64,000 bases of DNA from Candidatus Dormiibacterota bacterium (GCA_003139695.1 PLJM01000005.1:62001-126000), one strand, 5' to 3'; positions 52,423-60,643 are shown, counted from the stretch's first letter. Program-made: numbers and translations. The notes: generated by a model not told the origin, from the letters alone.

Positions 52423-52560
52423 CTCCTACTCCCTCTTCTCGAAAGTAATGTCACGAACGCACCGGTCCTTTCGAGAAGAACGACGACCGCGGCGAACATC
52501 GCCCCAGTCCAGGCGACTTTTTCACATTACCACCGAGATTTCACAGTTTCATCCCCCATT

Positions 52561-53502
52561 TCAAAGGGCCAGCAGAGCCACCCCAACAAGGGTCGCGGTT
52601 GCCCCCAGAAGCTTCAGCACAGCACCCCTACGCTCACGCAATTTCCATACCCCCCACACAGCCACCGCCACGATCGCCGTCTCTCTGACCGGCGCTACCA
52701 CGGAGAGCGGAGCGATGCTGAGTGCCGCGAGCACCAGAAGGTATCCGCCCCACATGAATATCCCGATCACCGTGGCCTGCAGCCAGCGCACAGGAGGGGC
52801 CTCGGGACGGTCGGATTTCTCATCAGCGAAGCGCGGACTACGAGGGGGGTGCGCCGGGATCTGGCTCCGCCAGGCCCTGCGCCCCCAGGGGGGACGTCCC
52901 CCCTCAGATTGAAGCCTCGGGGCGACAACTCCCACGATCAGCAAACCGATCGCCAGCAGCACGATGAGAAGCCAGCCGTAGAGCCAGGGCGTTGACAGCC
53001 TCACGCCTACCCGATCGACTGCACTGTATGCGGCGATCGACACGCCGGTTAGCAGCGCCGGTACGGTGGCGCGGCCGCTGGTCTGCGGCAGAGTGACGGC
53101 CAGGATGCCGAGTAGGAGAAGCCCGACCCCTGCCAACTGGGGCGGCGTCAATTTCTCGCCCAGGATTCCGAGGCCCGCGGCCACTGCAAGCAGAGGAGCC
53201 GAGCCGCGCGCGATCGGGTAGACCACCGAAAGCTCCCCTCGCCCGTACGCGGCCGACAGTAGAAATAAGTAGGCGAGTTCGAGCACGGCGGAGACGGCCG
53301 CCAAGCCCGCAGCAGCCGGCGGCATCGAGGGCCGGCCGGCGAAGAGCCAGGCCACAAAAGTGATCGGCGTGATCACCAGCGCCGCGACGATGGTAGCTCG
53401 ACGAAACGTGCGCATCGGATCGCCGCTCACCTTGACGAGCACGTTCCAGGTCCCGTGAATCGCCGCCGCAGCCAATGCCAGGCCGATCGCGAGCGCCGTC
53501 AT
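52561..53502 (-). CDS. EamA/DMT-family transporter with repeat-derived loop
   Basis: 313 residues, ~10 membrane helices in two EamA halves ('AAAIHGTWNVLVKVSGD', 'LAYLFLLSAAYGRGELSVVYPIARGS', 'LGEKLTPPQLAGVGLLLLG', 'VAPVRETAIVAVAVWG'). Substrate unknown. Residues ~197-230 between the helices of the second half are Pro/Arg-rich and are encoded by a family-3 repeat in reverse orientation. The start ATG 53502 (MTALAIG) is preferred over upstream ATGs that fall in a family-2 repeat. Confidence 0.87.
   Translation of the reverse strand: MTALAIGLALAAAAIHGTWNVLVKVSGDPMRTFRRATIVAALVITPITFVAWLFAGRPSMPPAAAGLAAVSAVLELAYLFLLSAAYGRGELSVVYPIARGSAPLLAVAAGLGILGEKLTPPQLAGVGLLLLGILAVTLPQTSGRATVPALLTGVSIAAYSAVDRVGVRLSTPWLYGWLLIVLLAIGLLIVGVVAPRLQSEGGRPPWGRRAWRSQIPAHPPRSPRFADEKSDRPEAPPVRWLQATVIGIFMWGGYLLVLAALSIAPLSVVAPVRETAIVAVAVWGVWKLRERRGAVLKLLGATATLVGVALLAL
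52843..52904 (-). repeat. Palindromic repeat family 3, copy 3, in frame within EamA gene
   Basis: Inverse copy: GGGGGGTGCGCCGGG... then GGCTCCGCCAGGCC and GGGGGGACGTCCCCCCTCAG. The gene stays open through it. The homologous copies at 9032 and 41843 are intergenic. Confidence 0.75.
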
Positions 53503-53518
53503 CCGCGGAATGTAAACG

Positions 53519-53690
53519 TATGAGAGGGAACCCAGATGGTTCCCTCTCATCGAGCGTGCGGCTATCGCCGCAGGCTCTGCTCTCTTTCCGGTTATTGGAA
53601 CGGCCTTAATCAAGAAGATTTACTCCGCGCGACGCTTGGGAGCGACGAGGACAAAGTCATGGCCGGGGGAACCCCGGCCAACCCTGCCGC
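53519..53690 (-). repeat. Multi-hairpin interspersed repeat family 2, copy d (variant)
   Basis: Starts GAGAGGGAACCCAGATGGTTCC, then CATCGAGCGTGCGGC..GCCGCAGGCTCTGC (a hairpin not seen in copies a-c), ends CATGGCCGGGGGAACCCC and GGCCAACCCTGCC. Confidence 0.85.
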
Positions 53691-53693
53691 GGC

Positions 53694-53860
53694 AGAGGGC
53701 CCAGATGGTTACCTCTCATCGAGCGTGCGGCTTTTCGCCGCAGGCTCTGCTCTCTTTCCGATTATTGGAAGGGCCTTAATCAAGAAGAGTTACTCCCGGC
53801 CACGCTTATGGGCGGCGAGTACAAAGTCATGGCCGGGGGAACCCCGGCCAACCCTGCCGC
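53694..53860 (-). repeat. Multi-hairpin interspersed repeat family 2, copy e (tandem with d)
   Basis: Direct tandem duplicate of copy d with about 10-15 substitutions and a slightly shortened start. Separated by 3 nt. Confidence 0.85.
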
Positions 53861-53904
53861 GCCAGCAACCAGGGCGCGTGCGAGAATCCGCGCTTGGGGG
53901 ATTC

Positions 53905-55485
53905 ATGAGCGACACACACTCCGAGCCGTTGACGGGGCTCGACTCCTGGTTCCTGTACGGCGAGCGCCACGAGGCGCCCCTGCACATTGGCGCCACCTAC
54001 ATCTTCGAAGGCACGCCACGGTTCAAAGGTGGCAGGGGTGCCCTGGGCCTGGCGCAAACCATCGAGGAACGCCTCCACCTCGTGCCGCGCTACCGCCAGA
54101 AGGTGATGTGGCTGCCGGGCAATCTCGGCAATCCGGTCTGGGTCGATGACCCGGACTTCGATCTCTCATATCACGTCCGTCGCGCTGCACTTCCAAGCCC
54201 GGGCGACGATGCCGCCCTGCGCGACTACACGGCGCGTGTCTTCGCGCGCCCCCTGGATCTAAGCAAGCCTTTATGGGAGATGACAGTTGTCGAAGGGCTG
54301 AGCGGCGGTCGCGTTGCGGTGGTGAACAAGGTCCACCACGCCATGGTCGACGGTATCTCGACAGTCGACCTCGCAACGTTGTTGCTCGACCCGCAACCGG
54401 AGCCGGCGAAATATCCCAAGCCCCGAAAGTGGAAGGCCCGACCGGCGCCGACACAAGGAGACCTTGTTCGACGCATCGCTACTGACCTTTCGCCTATCGA
54501 TGCCCTGAAGAAGCTGGCGGAGCTCCGGCCGCAAGCGTTGGTCGAGACGATATTGCGATCCCCATGGTCCGGCGGCTTGCAACTGGCCCTCGCATGGCTG
54601 CGCCCAGGCAGCCCGATGTTCTTCAACGACAAAATCGGGCCGCACCGCCGAGTCCACGCGATCAAAGTGCCGCTGCAGGATCTCAAAGTCGTCAAATCTG
54701 CGTTCGGGGGCACCGTGAACGACGTTGTCCTCGCTGTTATCGGCGAAGCAGTCGGCCGATGGCTCGACAAGCGTGGTGATGCAGTGCCCGATGTGCTGCG
54801 AGTGTTCGCTCCGGTGAGCGTCCGCGACGACTCATACCGCTACAAGCTGGGCAATCTTGTAAGCGGGATGGTGGTGGAGGTGCCACTGACGCCGATGACC
54901 CCTCAGAAACGGTTGAGCCTGGTTACGGCGGCGACCGGTGACCTGAAGCGGTCGCGACAAGCGGTGGCGGCGCACACGTTGAGCAACCTCGCCAACTTCG
55001 CACCCGCCACGATCCAGGCTTTGGCTGGTCGGGTGGTGACCTCACAGGCTCAGTGGTCGCGACAGGCGGTCATCAACCTGGTCGCCACCAACATCCCGGG
55101 CCCGCAGTTTCCTTTCTACACAGGTGGCGCAGAGCTTATCGACGTTTGGCCGCTGGTCGCCATCTACCACTCGCTGGGGCTCAATGTGGCAATCGTCTCT
55201 TACAACGGGAGCGTCCACTTCGGCCTGCTCGCCGACCGCGACCTGGTGCCGGATCTCGACCAGTTCGGGCGACACCTGGCTGAGGCGGTCGCCGATTTCA
55301 AGCGGGCCACCCTCCCTACCAAACGACGGAGTCGGTCAGCTCGCGGAGCGTCGGGGCCGCGCAAGAAGGCGGCCAAGAAGCCTGTACACCTCAGGGTTGA
55401 CGACGAGCCCGTTATGGCTGCCCCAAACGGAGATGGCAGGAATGTCAGGCCGGATGCAGCTGCGAAAGTTCACGACGTCGTCTGA
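53905..55485 (+). CDS. Wax ester synthase / acyl-CoA:diacylglycerol acyltransferase
   Basis: 526 residues. The catalytic HHxxxDG motif is in 'VNKVHHAMVDGISTVDL' (~136). Other WS/DGAT blocks are 'LDSWFLYGERHEAPLHIG', 'PLWEMTVVEGLSGGR', 'GGTVNDVVLAVIGEAV' and 'NIPGPQFPFYTGGAELIDVWP'. The enzyme forms wax esters or triacylglycerol for storage. ATG 53905 has GGGGG 5 nt upstream; codons further up are repeat sequence. The Lys/Arg-rich C-tail ('RKKAAKKPVHL') overlaps the opposite lipase gene by 150 nt. Confidence 0.93.
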   Translation: MSDTHSEPLTGLDSWFLYGERHEAPLHIGATYIFEGTPRFKGGRGALGLAQTIEERLHLVPRYRQKVMWLPGNLGNPVWVDDPDFDLSYHVRRAALPSPGDDAALRDYTARVFARPLDLSKPLWEMTVVEGLSGGRVAVVNKVHHAMVDGISTVDLATLLLDPQPEPAKYPKPRKWKARPAPTQGDLVRRIATDLSPIDALKKLAELRPQALVETILRSPWSGGLQLALAWLRPGSPMFFNDKIGPHRRVHAIKVPLQDLKVVKSAFGGTVNDVVLAVIGEAVGRWLDKRGDAVPDVLRVFAPVSVRDDSYRYKLGNLVSGMVVEVPLTPMTPQKRLSLVTAATGDLKRSRQAVAAHTLSNLANFAPATIQALAGRVVTSQAQWSRQAVINLVATNIPGPQFPFYTGGAELIDVWPLVAIYHSLGLNVAIVSYNGSVHFGLLADRDLVPDLDQFGRHLAEAVADFKRATLPTKRRSRSARGASGPRKKAAKKPVHLRVDDEPVMAAPNGDGRNVRPDAAAKVHDVV

Positions 55486-56028
55486 ACGCGTGTAGATCGA
55501 CGTCGTCGGTACCGCTGGCGCCAGCCTGAGGTCGTGCGCGAAACGTCCCTCGGCCCGGAGGCGCCGGCCGAACCCGAGCTCGTTGGCCGTCGTCACCACG
55601 CCGACGGCGGCGCGGGTCATGAGGGCGAGGTCGGTGATGTCGGCGAGCGGGGATCCAAGGGTGATCACCTGCTCCACATCCTTGGGCCGGCGCTGCGAAA
55701 GCACCTTGGCCAGGAGTCCGCCCCGGCTGTGACCGATGAGGGTGATCGGAGCGTCGTCGTCTTTCAGGATCTGCGCCATGCGGTGACGCAGCCCAGCCAG
55801 CATGTGCTCTGAGTGGAACGCGTTGACGTAGATCCCCGAAAGGTACGACCGGTAACCGATCCTTTCGAGCCAGCCGTGAAGGAGGCGCAGCGACCAGTCG
55901 CCCGATAGGAATCCAGGCACGAGCAAAACCGAGCGCGCGTCGCCTGGAGGTACGCCGCGGCCGCGGAAGACAGCGTCCTTCCAGAGGGCGTTCAGCTCGC
56001 GAAGACCAAACGGATTCCAAAGCCTCAC
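55336..56028 (-). CDS. Lipase-like alpha/beta hydrolase, paralogue 1
   Basis: About 230 residues, 'VLLVPGFLSGDWSLRLLHGWL' then nucleophile elbow 'LIGHSRGGLLAKVLSQRRP' (Ser), and 'ISVWGSHNGLVVNPEVYRLL' (His). The sequence is clearly paralogous to the gene at 59685 along its length. Likely an extracytoplasmic-type or triacylglycerol lipase. GTG 56028 is the best start clear of recQ. Its 3' 150 nt overlaps the wax-ester synthase gene tail to tail. Confidence 0.83.
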   Translation of the reverse strand: MRLWNPFGLRELNALWKDAVFRGRGVPPGDARSVLLVPGFLSGDWSLRLLHGWLERIGYRSYLSGIYVNAFHSEHMLAGLRHRMAQILKDDDAPITLIGHSRGGLLAKVLSQRRPKDVEQVITLGSPLADITDLALMTRAAVGVVTTANELGFGRRLRAEGRFAHDLRLAPAVPTTSIYTRSDDVVNFRSCIRPDIPAISVWGSHNGLVVNPEVYRLLGRLLARPRRSAS

Positions 56029-56136
56029 GGCTACCGATGGTAGGTTGTGGGCCCGGAGGCCGATTGCACAGGCTCTCGCCTCAGCGGCTGTTAACGGCGG
56101 CTGGTGGGCAGCCCGGCGGTGCCCCACACTGGATTC

Positions 56137-58128
56137 ATGACTCCCCAGCAGGTGCTGCGCGATGTCTTCCACCTGGAGGCGTTCAGGCCCGGCCAGGCCG
56201 AGGTGGTAGATGGACAGATGCGCGGTCGCGACGTGCTCGCGGTCGCGCCCACGGGCTCGGGCAAGAGTCTCAGCTACTGGGTGCCGGCAATTCTCAGCGA
56301 CGGCCTGACCGTCGTCGTGTCGCCGCTGATTGCGCTCATGAAAGACCAGGTCGATCGGCTCGTGTCCCACGGGGTGCGGGCTGCGTTCATCAACTCGACG
56401 CTGGACTCCACCGAGCAGCGCAGGCGGCTCGAGGCCGCTGCGCGCGGCGAGTATCAGCTGATCTATGTCGCTCCTGAACGATTCAGCCGCCCAGGATTCA
56501 CTGATCGTTTAGCGACGATGGCAGTGACACGATTCATCGTCGACGAGGCGCACTGCATCTCTACCTGGGGCCACGACTTCCGGCCTGACTACCGGCTCAT
56601 CGGCGGAGCGCTCGAGGCGTGCGGCCGCCCGCCGATCGGGGCATTCACGGCTACAGCCACCCCGGAGGTTCGCGACGACATCGTGTCCAACCTCGGGCTG
56701 CGCGAGCCACTGGTTGTAGTCACCGGATTCAACCGTCCCAACCTGCGGCTGGAGGCGCTCGAGGCACGCGGGGCCCGCGATCGCCTGGAGCAGCTCCGCC
56801 GTCGTCTCAATCCGGGCGAGGGCCGGGCGCTGGTCTACACAGGGACCGTCAAAGGAGCCGAGACCATCGCCGCCGCCATCAGCCTCTGGGGCTTTCCGGC
56901 CGCGCCGTATCACGGCCGCTTGCCTGATCTGAACCGGCGCCGCATCCAGGACGGGTTTGCTTCGAAGGAGCTTCGTGTCGTTGTCGCTACCAGCGCCTTT
57001 GGCATGGGCGTGGACTTTCCGGATATCCGCCAGGTGATCCACGTTGGATATCCGGGCAGCGTCGAGGCGTACTACCAGGAGGCTGGTCGCGCCGGTCGGG
57101 ACGGCAAGCCGGCCCTATGCCTACTGATCCATTCGGGCAAGGACCGCGACCTGCAGGTCTACTTCATCGAATCCGCGATTCCTGAGCTGCGCGAGGTCAT
57201 GAGCGTCCACACCGCTTACTCGCGGCTGGGCGTGTGGAACTCGGATCCAGAGGACTTGAAGCCGTTGATGCCAGACCCTGCCTGGCAATCGCTGGATGCC
57301 TCGAAGCGTTTGCTGCTCAAGGCCGGCGCCCTTCGTGATGACGGGAGCGTCGGGCAATTTGTCCCATCGCAGATCGACTTCAAGCAGCTCTCTGCGCTCA
57401 AGGCGCACTCGTACAAGAAGCTCTCTCAGATGATCGAGTACGCGCAGCTCCGGTCCTGCCGGCACGCGTTCATCACTGACTACTTCGGCGAGCCGTCGGC
57501 CCAGCGCTCCTGTCACTCGTGCGATAGCTGCGAGCGTGGCGAGGTCGTGGGCCCAGAAGGCGCTCCCGTCGACGAGTCGGTCATTCGTGCAGCCCTGGCT
57601 GGAGCGACTCGATTTGCGGGACGGATCGGAATGGTCAACCTTGCGGCCATCCTCGCGGGCAAGGAGAACCGGTTCAGCCGTGATCAGCCGTGGGTTGTCC
57701 AGGTGCCGGCGTACGGTTCGCTTTCCGCATGGAGCCAGGCGAGGTTGCGCAAGCTCCTCGATGAGCTCGTGGCGGCGGGTTGCCTGGCCCAGAGCCAGGG
57801 TCAGTACCCCATGGTCGAGCTGACCGATCGTGGCCGCGCGGTGCTCGGCGGATCGCAGTCGGTCGCAATCGCGATCCCTCCGGACCCGGTCGCCATGGCG
57901 GGTGCCGACGCCGATCCCGCCTTATACAAGCGGCTACGAGAGTGGCGATCGGCGGTCGCCCGAACCCAGGGGATTGCGGCCTTCATGGTTTTCCACGACA
58001 AGACCCTCAGCGAGCTCGCGTCTCGCCGACCGGCGGACCTCTCGCAGCTCGAGGCGGTCCCTGGCATCGGACCGTCAAAGCTCGATCGGTACGGCCCGGC
58101 GCTCTTGCAGATCCTGACCGCCAATTAA
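56137..58128 (+). CDS. recQ: ATP-dependent DNA helicase RecQ
   Basis: 663 residues. Walker A 'VAPTGSGKS' (~35), DEAH box 'VDEAHCIS' (~134), motif VI 'YYQEAGRAGRDGKP', Zn-binding Cys in 'LRSCRHAFITDYFG...SCHSCDSC' (~440-465), winged-helix RQC region, and a C-terminal HRDC domain 'VARTQGIAAFMVFHDKTLSELAS' (~590-655). 3'-5' helicase in recombination and fork repair. CACACT lies 6 nt before ATG 56137, no ribosome site. Confidence 0.96.
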   Translation: MTPQQVLRDVFHLEAFRPGQAEVVDGQMRGRDVLAVAPTGSGKSLSYWVPAILSDGLTVVVSPLIALMKDQVDRLVSHGVRAAFINSTLDSTEQRRRLEAAARGEYQLIYVAPERFSRPGFTDRLATMAVTRFIVDEAHCISTWGHDFRPDYRLIGGALEACGRPPIGAFTATATPEVRDDIVSNLGLREPLVVVTGFNRPNLRLEALEARGARDRLEQLRRRLNPGEGRALVYTGTVKGAETIAAAISLWGFPAAPYHGRLPDLNRRRIQDGFASKELRVVVATSAFGMGVDFPDIRQVIHVGYPGSVEAYYQEAGRAGRDGKPALCLLIHSGKDRDLQVYFIESAIPELREVMSVHTAYSRLGVWNSDPEDLKPLMPDPAWQSLDASKRLLLKAGALRDDGSVGQFVPSQIDFKQLSALKAHSYKKLSQMIEYAQLRSCRHAFITDYFGEPSAQRSCHSCDSCERGEVVGPEGAPVDESVIRAALAGATRFAGRIGMVNLAAILAGKENRFSRDQPWVVQVPAYGSLSAWSQARLRKLLDELVAAGCLAQSQGQYPMVELTDRGRAVLGGSQSVAIAIPPDPVAMAGADADPALYKRLREWRSAVARTQGIAAFMVFHDKTLSELASRRPADLSQLEAVPGIGPSKLDRYGPALLQILTAN

Positions 58129-58157
58129 CTGAACTTACTGTTTGTTAATCTAATTGG
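58128..58157 (+). promoter_or_regulatory. tetR promoter with TAATCT box and inverted repeat
   Basis: TTAAC (58125) and GTTAA (58144) flank the segment TGAACTTACTGTTT as an imperfect inverted repeat, a likely TetR operator. TAATCT (58146-58151) is 6 nt before the ATG, putting the +1 on the start codon. Confidence 0.4.
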
Positions 58158-58739
58158 ATGCCGCGAAGCTACCAGCTGGGGCGCCGACAAGGCACGGTCG
58201 ACCGCACGCGGCTCGCGATCCTGGCGGCAGCCCGAGAGCTCGTGGCGTCGGGAGGGGCGAGCCTCAGCCCCGGAGCGGTGGCTAGACGGGCCGGAGTTTC
58301 GCGAATCACCGTCTACAACCAGTTCGGCTCCAAGGGCGGCCTTCTGCGCGAGCTGGCCGCCGAGGCGCACAGCCGGCCGGCCGGCGAGGCGGCCGCAGCA
58401 TCCGACCCCGCGGATGAGCTGCGCAAGCGGGTCACCGACTCGTGCTCGTTGTGGGCGTCGGATCCAGCCCTCTTCCGCCGCCTTCCAGTGGTAGGGGACT
58501 TTGAGCTCGAGAGCCCGCATGACGACAGGGCCTTGGCGGAGCGGCTTGCCGCCGCCGACCTCCTGCGCCCCGGCTGCTCGCTTAAGGAGGCTGAGGACGT
58601 CATCGGAGCGATCACCTCGTTCACGGTGTTCGACCGGCTGCACAAGGACGGCCGGCGATCCCAGACCGCAGTAGTGGAAATCCTCATGCGTTTCGCATCG
58701 ACAATCCTCGAAAGAAACCCGGCGCCGCAGAGCAGGTAG
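58158..58739 (+). CDS. TetR family transcriptional regulator
   Basis: 193 residues. N-terminal helix-turn-helix 'TRLAILAAARELVASGGASLSPGAVARRAGVSRITVYNQFGSKGGLL' read in parts at residues ~15-60; the C-terminal ligand domain is not assignable. Predicted to repress its own gene and the following hydrolase gene 28 nt downstream. Confidence 0.92.
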   Translation: MPRSYQLGRRQGTVDRTRLAILAAARELVASGGASLSPGAVARRAGVSRITVYNQFGSKGGLLRELAAEAHSRPAGEAAAASDPADELRKRVTDSCSLWASDPALFRRLPVVGDFELESPHDDRALAERLAAADLLRPGCSLKEAEDVIGAITSFTVFDRLHKDGRRSQTAVVEILMRFASTILERNPAPQSR

Positions 58740-58767
58740 CTGCTCCCCAAGGCGTACCATTGACGCA

Positions 58768-59661
58768 GTGCGGCATCGGACTGTAGACCTGGACGGGCCG
58801 GTCCAATTCCTCGACTTCGGGGGAGAAGGTAAGCCTCTGCTCATGGTCCACGGGCTGGGCGGAGCTGCCGTGAACTGGCTGGGGGTCGGGCCGGCATTCG
58901 CCAAGCACCACCGGACGTTCGCCCTCGATCTCGCCGGCTTTGGTCGGACTCCCCTCTTTCATCGGTCAGCCGCCCTCGGCGCCAACGCTGAGCTGGTGCA
59001 TCGCTTCATCGAAGACGTGATTGCCGAACCGGTCATCTTGATGGGCAACTCGATGGGCGGCCACATCGCCATCCTCGTGGCCGCCGACCACCCGCAATGG
59101 GTGAGCAGGCTGATCCTGGTCGACCCTGCAGTTCCTGGCGAACACGTCCGCAGAGTTGATCCAGCCAGCTTGGGTGTGGTGGCTGCCCTGTCGTTGCCCG
59201 GCCTCGCCGAGATCGTGTTTGACAGGCGAGCCCGAAATCTGGGACCCGAGGGCCTCGTCAAGCGGACGATCAACCTCGTCATGGCTGACCCCTCACGCGT
59301 TGATGGCGACCTGCTGGAGGCTCACGTGCAGCTCATCCGCGAGAGGAGCAACCTTGGGCGCCAGAACAGTCGGGCCTTCACCCAGGCAATTCGCTCGCTT
59401 GGGCTCCGGATGGCCGACCCGCGCTTCTGGGCGCGCATGAAAAAGGTCGAGGCTCCGACTCTGGTGATCCATGGCGAGCTCGACCGCCTCATACCCCTGT
59501 CCGCCGCGCGCGACCTCATACGCCGGCGCCCAGACTGGACCCTCGAGATCTTCGAGGGCGTCGGGCACGTTCCGATGATGGAGGCCCCCGATCGATTCTT
59601 GGAGGTTGTGAACCAGTGGTTGGCGTATAGAATCGCACCCGAGCCCGCTACGGTTTCATAA
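58768..59661 (+). CDS. Alpha/beta-fold hydrolase
   Basis: 297 residues. Oxyanion 'MVHGLGGAAVNW', nucleophile elbow 'LMGNSMGGHIAI' (Ser), Asp in 'HGELDRLIPLS', His in 'GVGHVPMMEAP'. N-terminal 'VDLDGPVQFLDFGG' resembles epoxide hydrolase or haloalkane dehalogenase-like group members. Together with the tetR upstream and the lipase downstream it may form one transcript. Confidence 0.87.
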   Translation: MRHRTVDLDGPVQFLDFGGEGKPLLMVHGLGGAAVNWLGVGPAFAKHHRTFALDLAGFGRTPLFHRSAALGANAELVHRFIEDVIAEPVILMGNSMGGHIAILVAADHPQWVSRLILVDPAVPGEHVRRVDPASLGVVAALSLPGLAEIVFDRRARNLGPEGLVKRTINLVMADPSRVDGDLLEAHVQLIRERSNLGRQNSRAFTQAIRSLGLRMADPRFWARMKKVEAPTLVIHGELDRLIPLSAARDLIRRRPDWTLEIFEGVGHVPMMEAPDRFLEVVNQWLAYRIAPEPATVS

Positions 59662-59684
59662 CGGAGAAGCACTCAGAACTTCAC

Positions 59685-60482
59685 TTGGCAACGGTCCCAC
59701 AACCCCCTGCAAGCAGGCGGAGCCGGATAGAGGAGATCGCCGCGTCGGTCCTCCCCGATCTCAGGCATCTTGGGCGCTGGGATCCGATTCCTCCGATGTG
59801 GCTCGAGGGCCGCGTCTACATCGAGTACCTCCGCCTGGTCCGGGACCCCGTGTACCGCGGCATCGAGGTTCCGCCCGGCCTCGGGCGGCCAGTCCTGCTG
59901 ATCCCGGGCTTCCTGGCCGGTGACTGGACTTTGCGAACTCCGTTTCAATGGCTGCGTCGAGTTGGCTACAACCCGCAGATGGGCGGGGTCTCATTCAACG
60001 TCATGTACTCCGAGATGATGCTGCGACCTCTGATCAACTCGCTGCAGCACCTCAAGCGCCGAACTGGGGCACGTGTCGCACTGATCGGACACAGTCGTGG
60101 TGGAGTCCTCGCCAAGGTGTTGTCCCATCGAAACCCAGAGCTCGTCGAGCAGGTCATCACACTTGGCTCGCCCCTTGGTGCGCCGTTTGATGTTCACCCC
60201 CTGACGATGGCGGGCGTGCGAGCCGCGCATGCCTACAACGTCTTCCGCTACGGGCATCCCGCGTCGGTGGAGAAGCGTTTTCTTCGGGACCTCGCCGCGC
60301 CGCCGCGCGTGCCGACAACGTCGCTGTACTCGCGCACCGATGGCGTCGTCAACTGGCGGGCATGCCTGCGACCCGACGTCAACGCCATCGAGGTGAACGG
60401 CAGCCACATCGGCCTGGCGCTGAACCCCGAGGTGTATCGGATCCTGGCTCAGCTCCTGACGGCCCCGTGGAGAACGCAATGA
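59685..60482 (+). CDS. Lipase-like alpha/beta hydrolase, paralogue 2
   Basis: 265 residues. 'LLIPGFLAGDWTLRTPFQWLRRVGYN', nucleophile elbow 'LIGHSRGGVLAKVLSHRNP', 'TTSLYSRTDGVVNW' and 'GSHIGLALNPEVYRIL'. It aligns throughout with paralogue 1 at 55336, and adds ~40 residues at the N-terminus. TTG start 23 nt after the hydrolase. A duplicated lipase pair flanking recQ, both near a wax-ester synthase, fits storage-lipid turnover. A family-2 repeat starts at its stop. Confidence 0.83.
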   Translation: MATVPQPPASRRSRIEEIAASVLPDLRHLGRWDPIPPMWLEGRVYIEYLRLVRDPVYRGIEVPPGLGRPVLLIPGFLAGDWTLRTPFQWLRRVGYNPQMGGVSFNVMYSEMMLRPLINSLQHLKRRTGARVALIGHSRGGVLAKVLSHRNPELVEQVITLGSPLGAPFDVHPLTMAGVRAAHAYNVFRYGHPASVEKRFLRDLAAPPRVPTTSLYSRTDGVVNWRACLRPDVNAIEVNGSHIGLALNPEVYRILAQLLTAPWRTQ

Positions 60483-60643
60483 GAAAGGACCAGTCGGTCC
60501 TCTCTCATCGAGCGTGCGGCTCCGCCGCAGGCTCTGCTCTCTCTCCCGGGATGGGATTTATTACGAACTAGTCTCTCCCCGCCCCGCGTGGGAGTGATGG
60601 AAACAAAGTCATGGCCGTGGGAACCCCGGCCAACCCTACAACG
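60481..60643 (-). repeat. Multi-hairpin interspersed repeat family 2, copy f
   Basis: GAGAAAGGACCAGTCGGTCC at one end, CATCGAGCGTGCGGC and GCCGCAGGCTCTGC in the middle, CCCGGGATGGGATTTATT, and CATGGCCGTGGGAACCCC and GGCCAACCC at the far end. It starts inside the stop of lipase paralogue 2. Confidence 0.87.

Larger units (their letters stand above)
53503..53904. other. 402-nt gene-free stretch filled by two family-2 repeats
   Basis: Between EamA and wax-ester synthase start codons (divergent). Everything except the last ~45 nt is two adjacent repeat copies. The final part holds a ribosome site for the wax-ester synthase gene. No coding frame judged real. Confidence 0.8.

Noticed and set aside
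53536-53904. 123-residue N-terminal extension of the wax-ester synthase
   Set aside because: It is encoded wholly by two repeat copies; the family N-terminus and a ribosome site both mark 53905.
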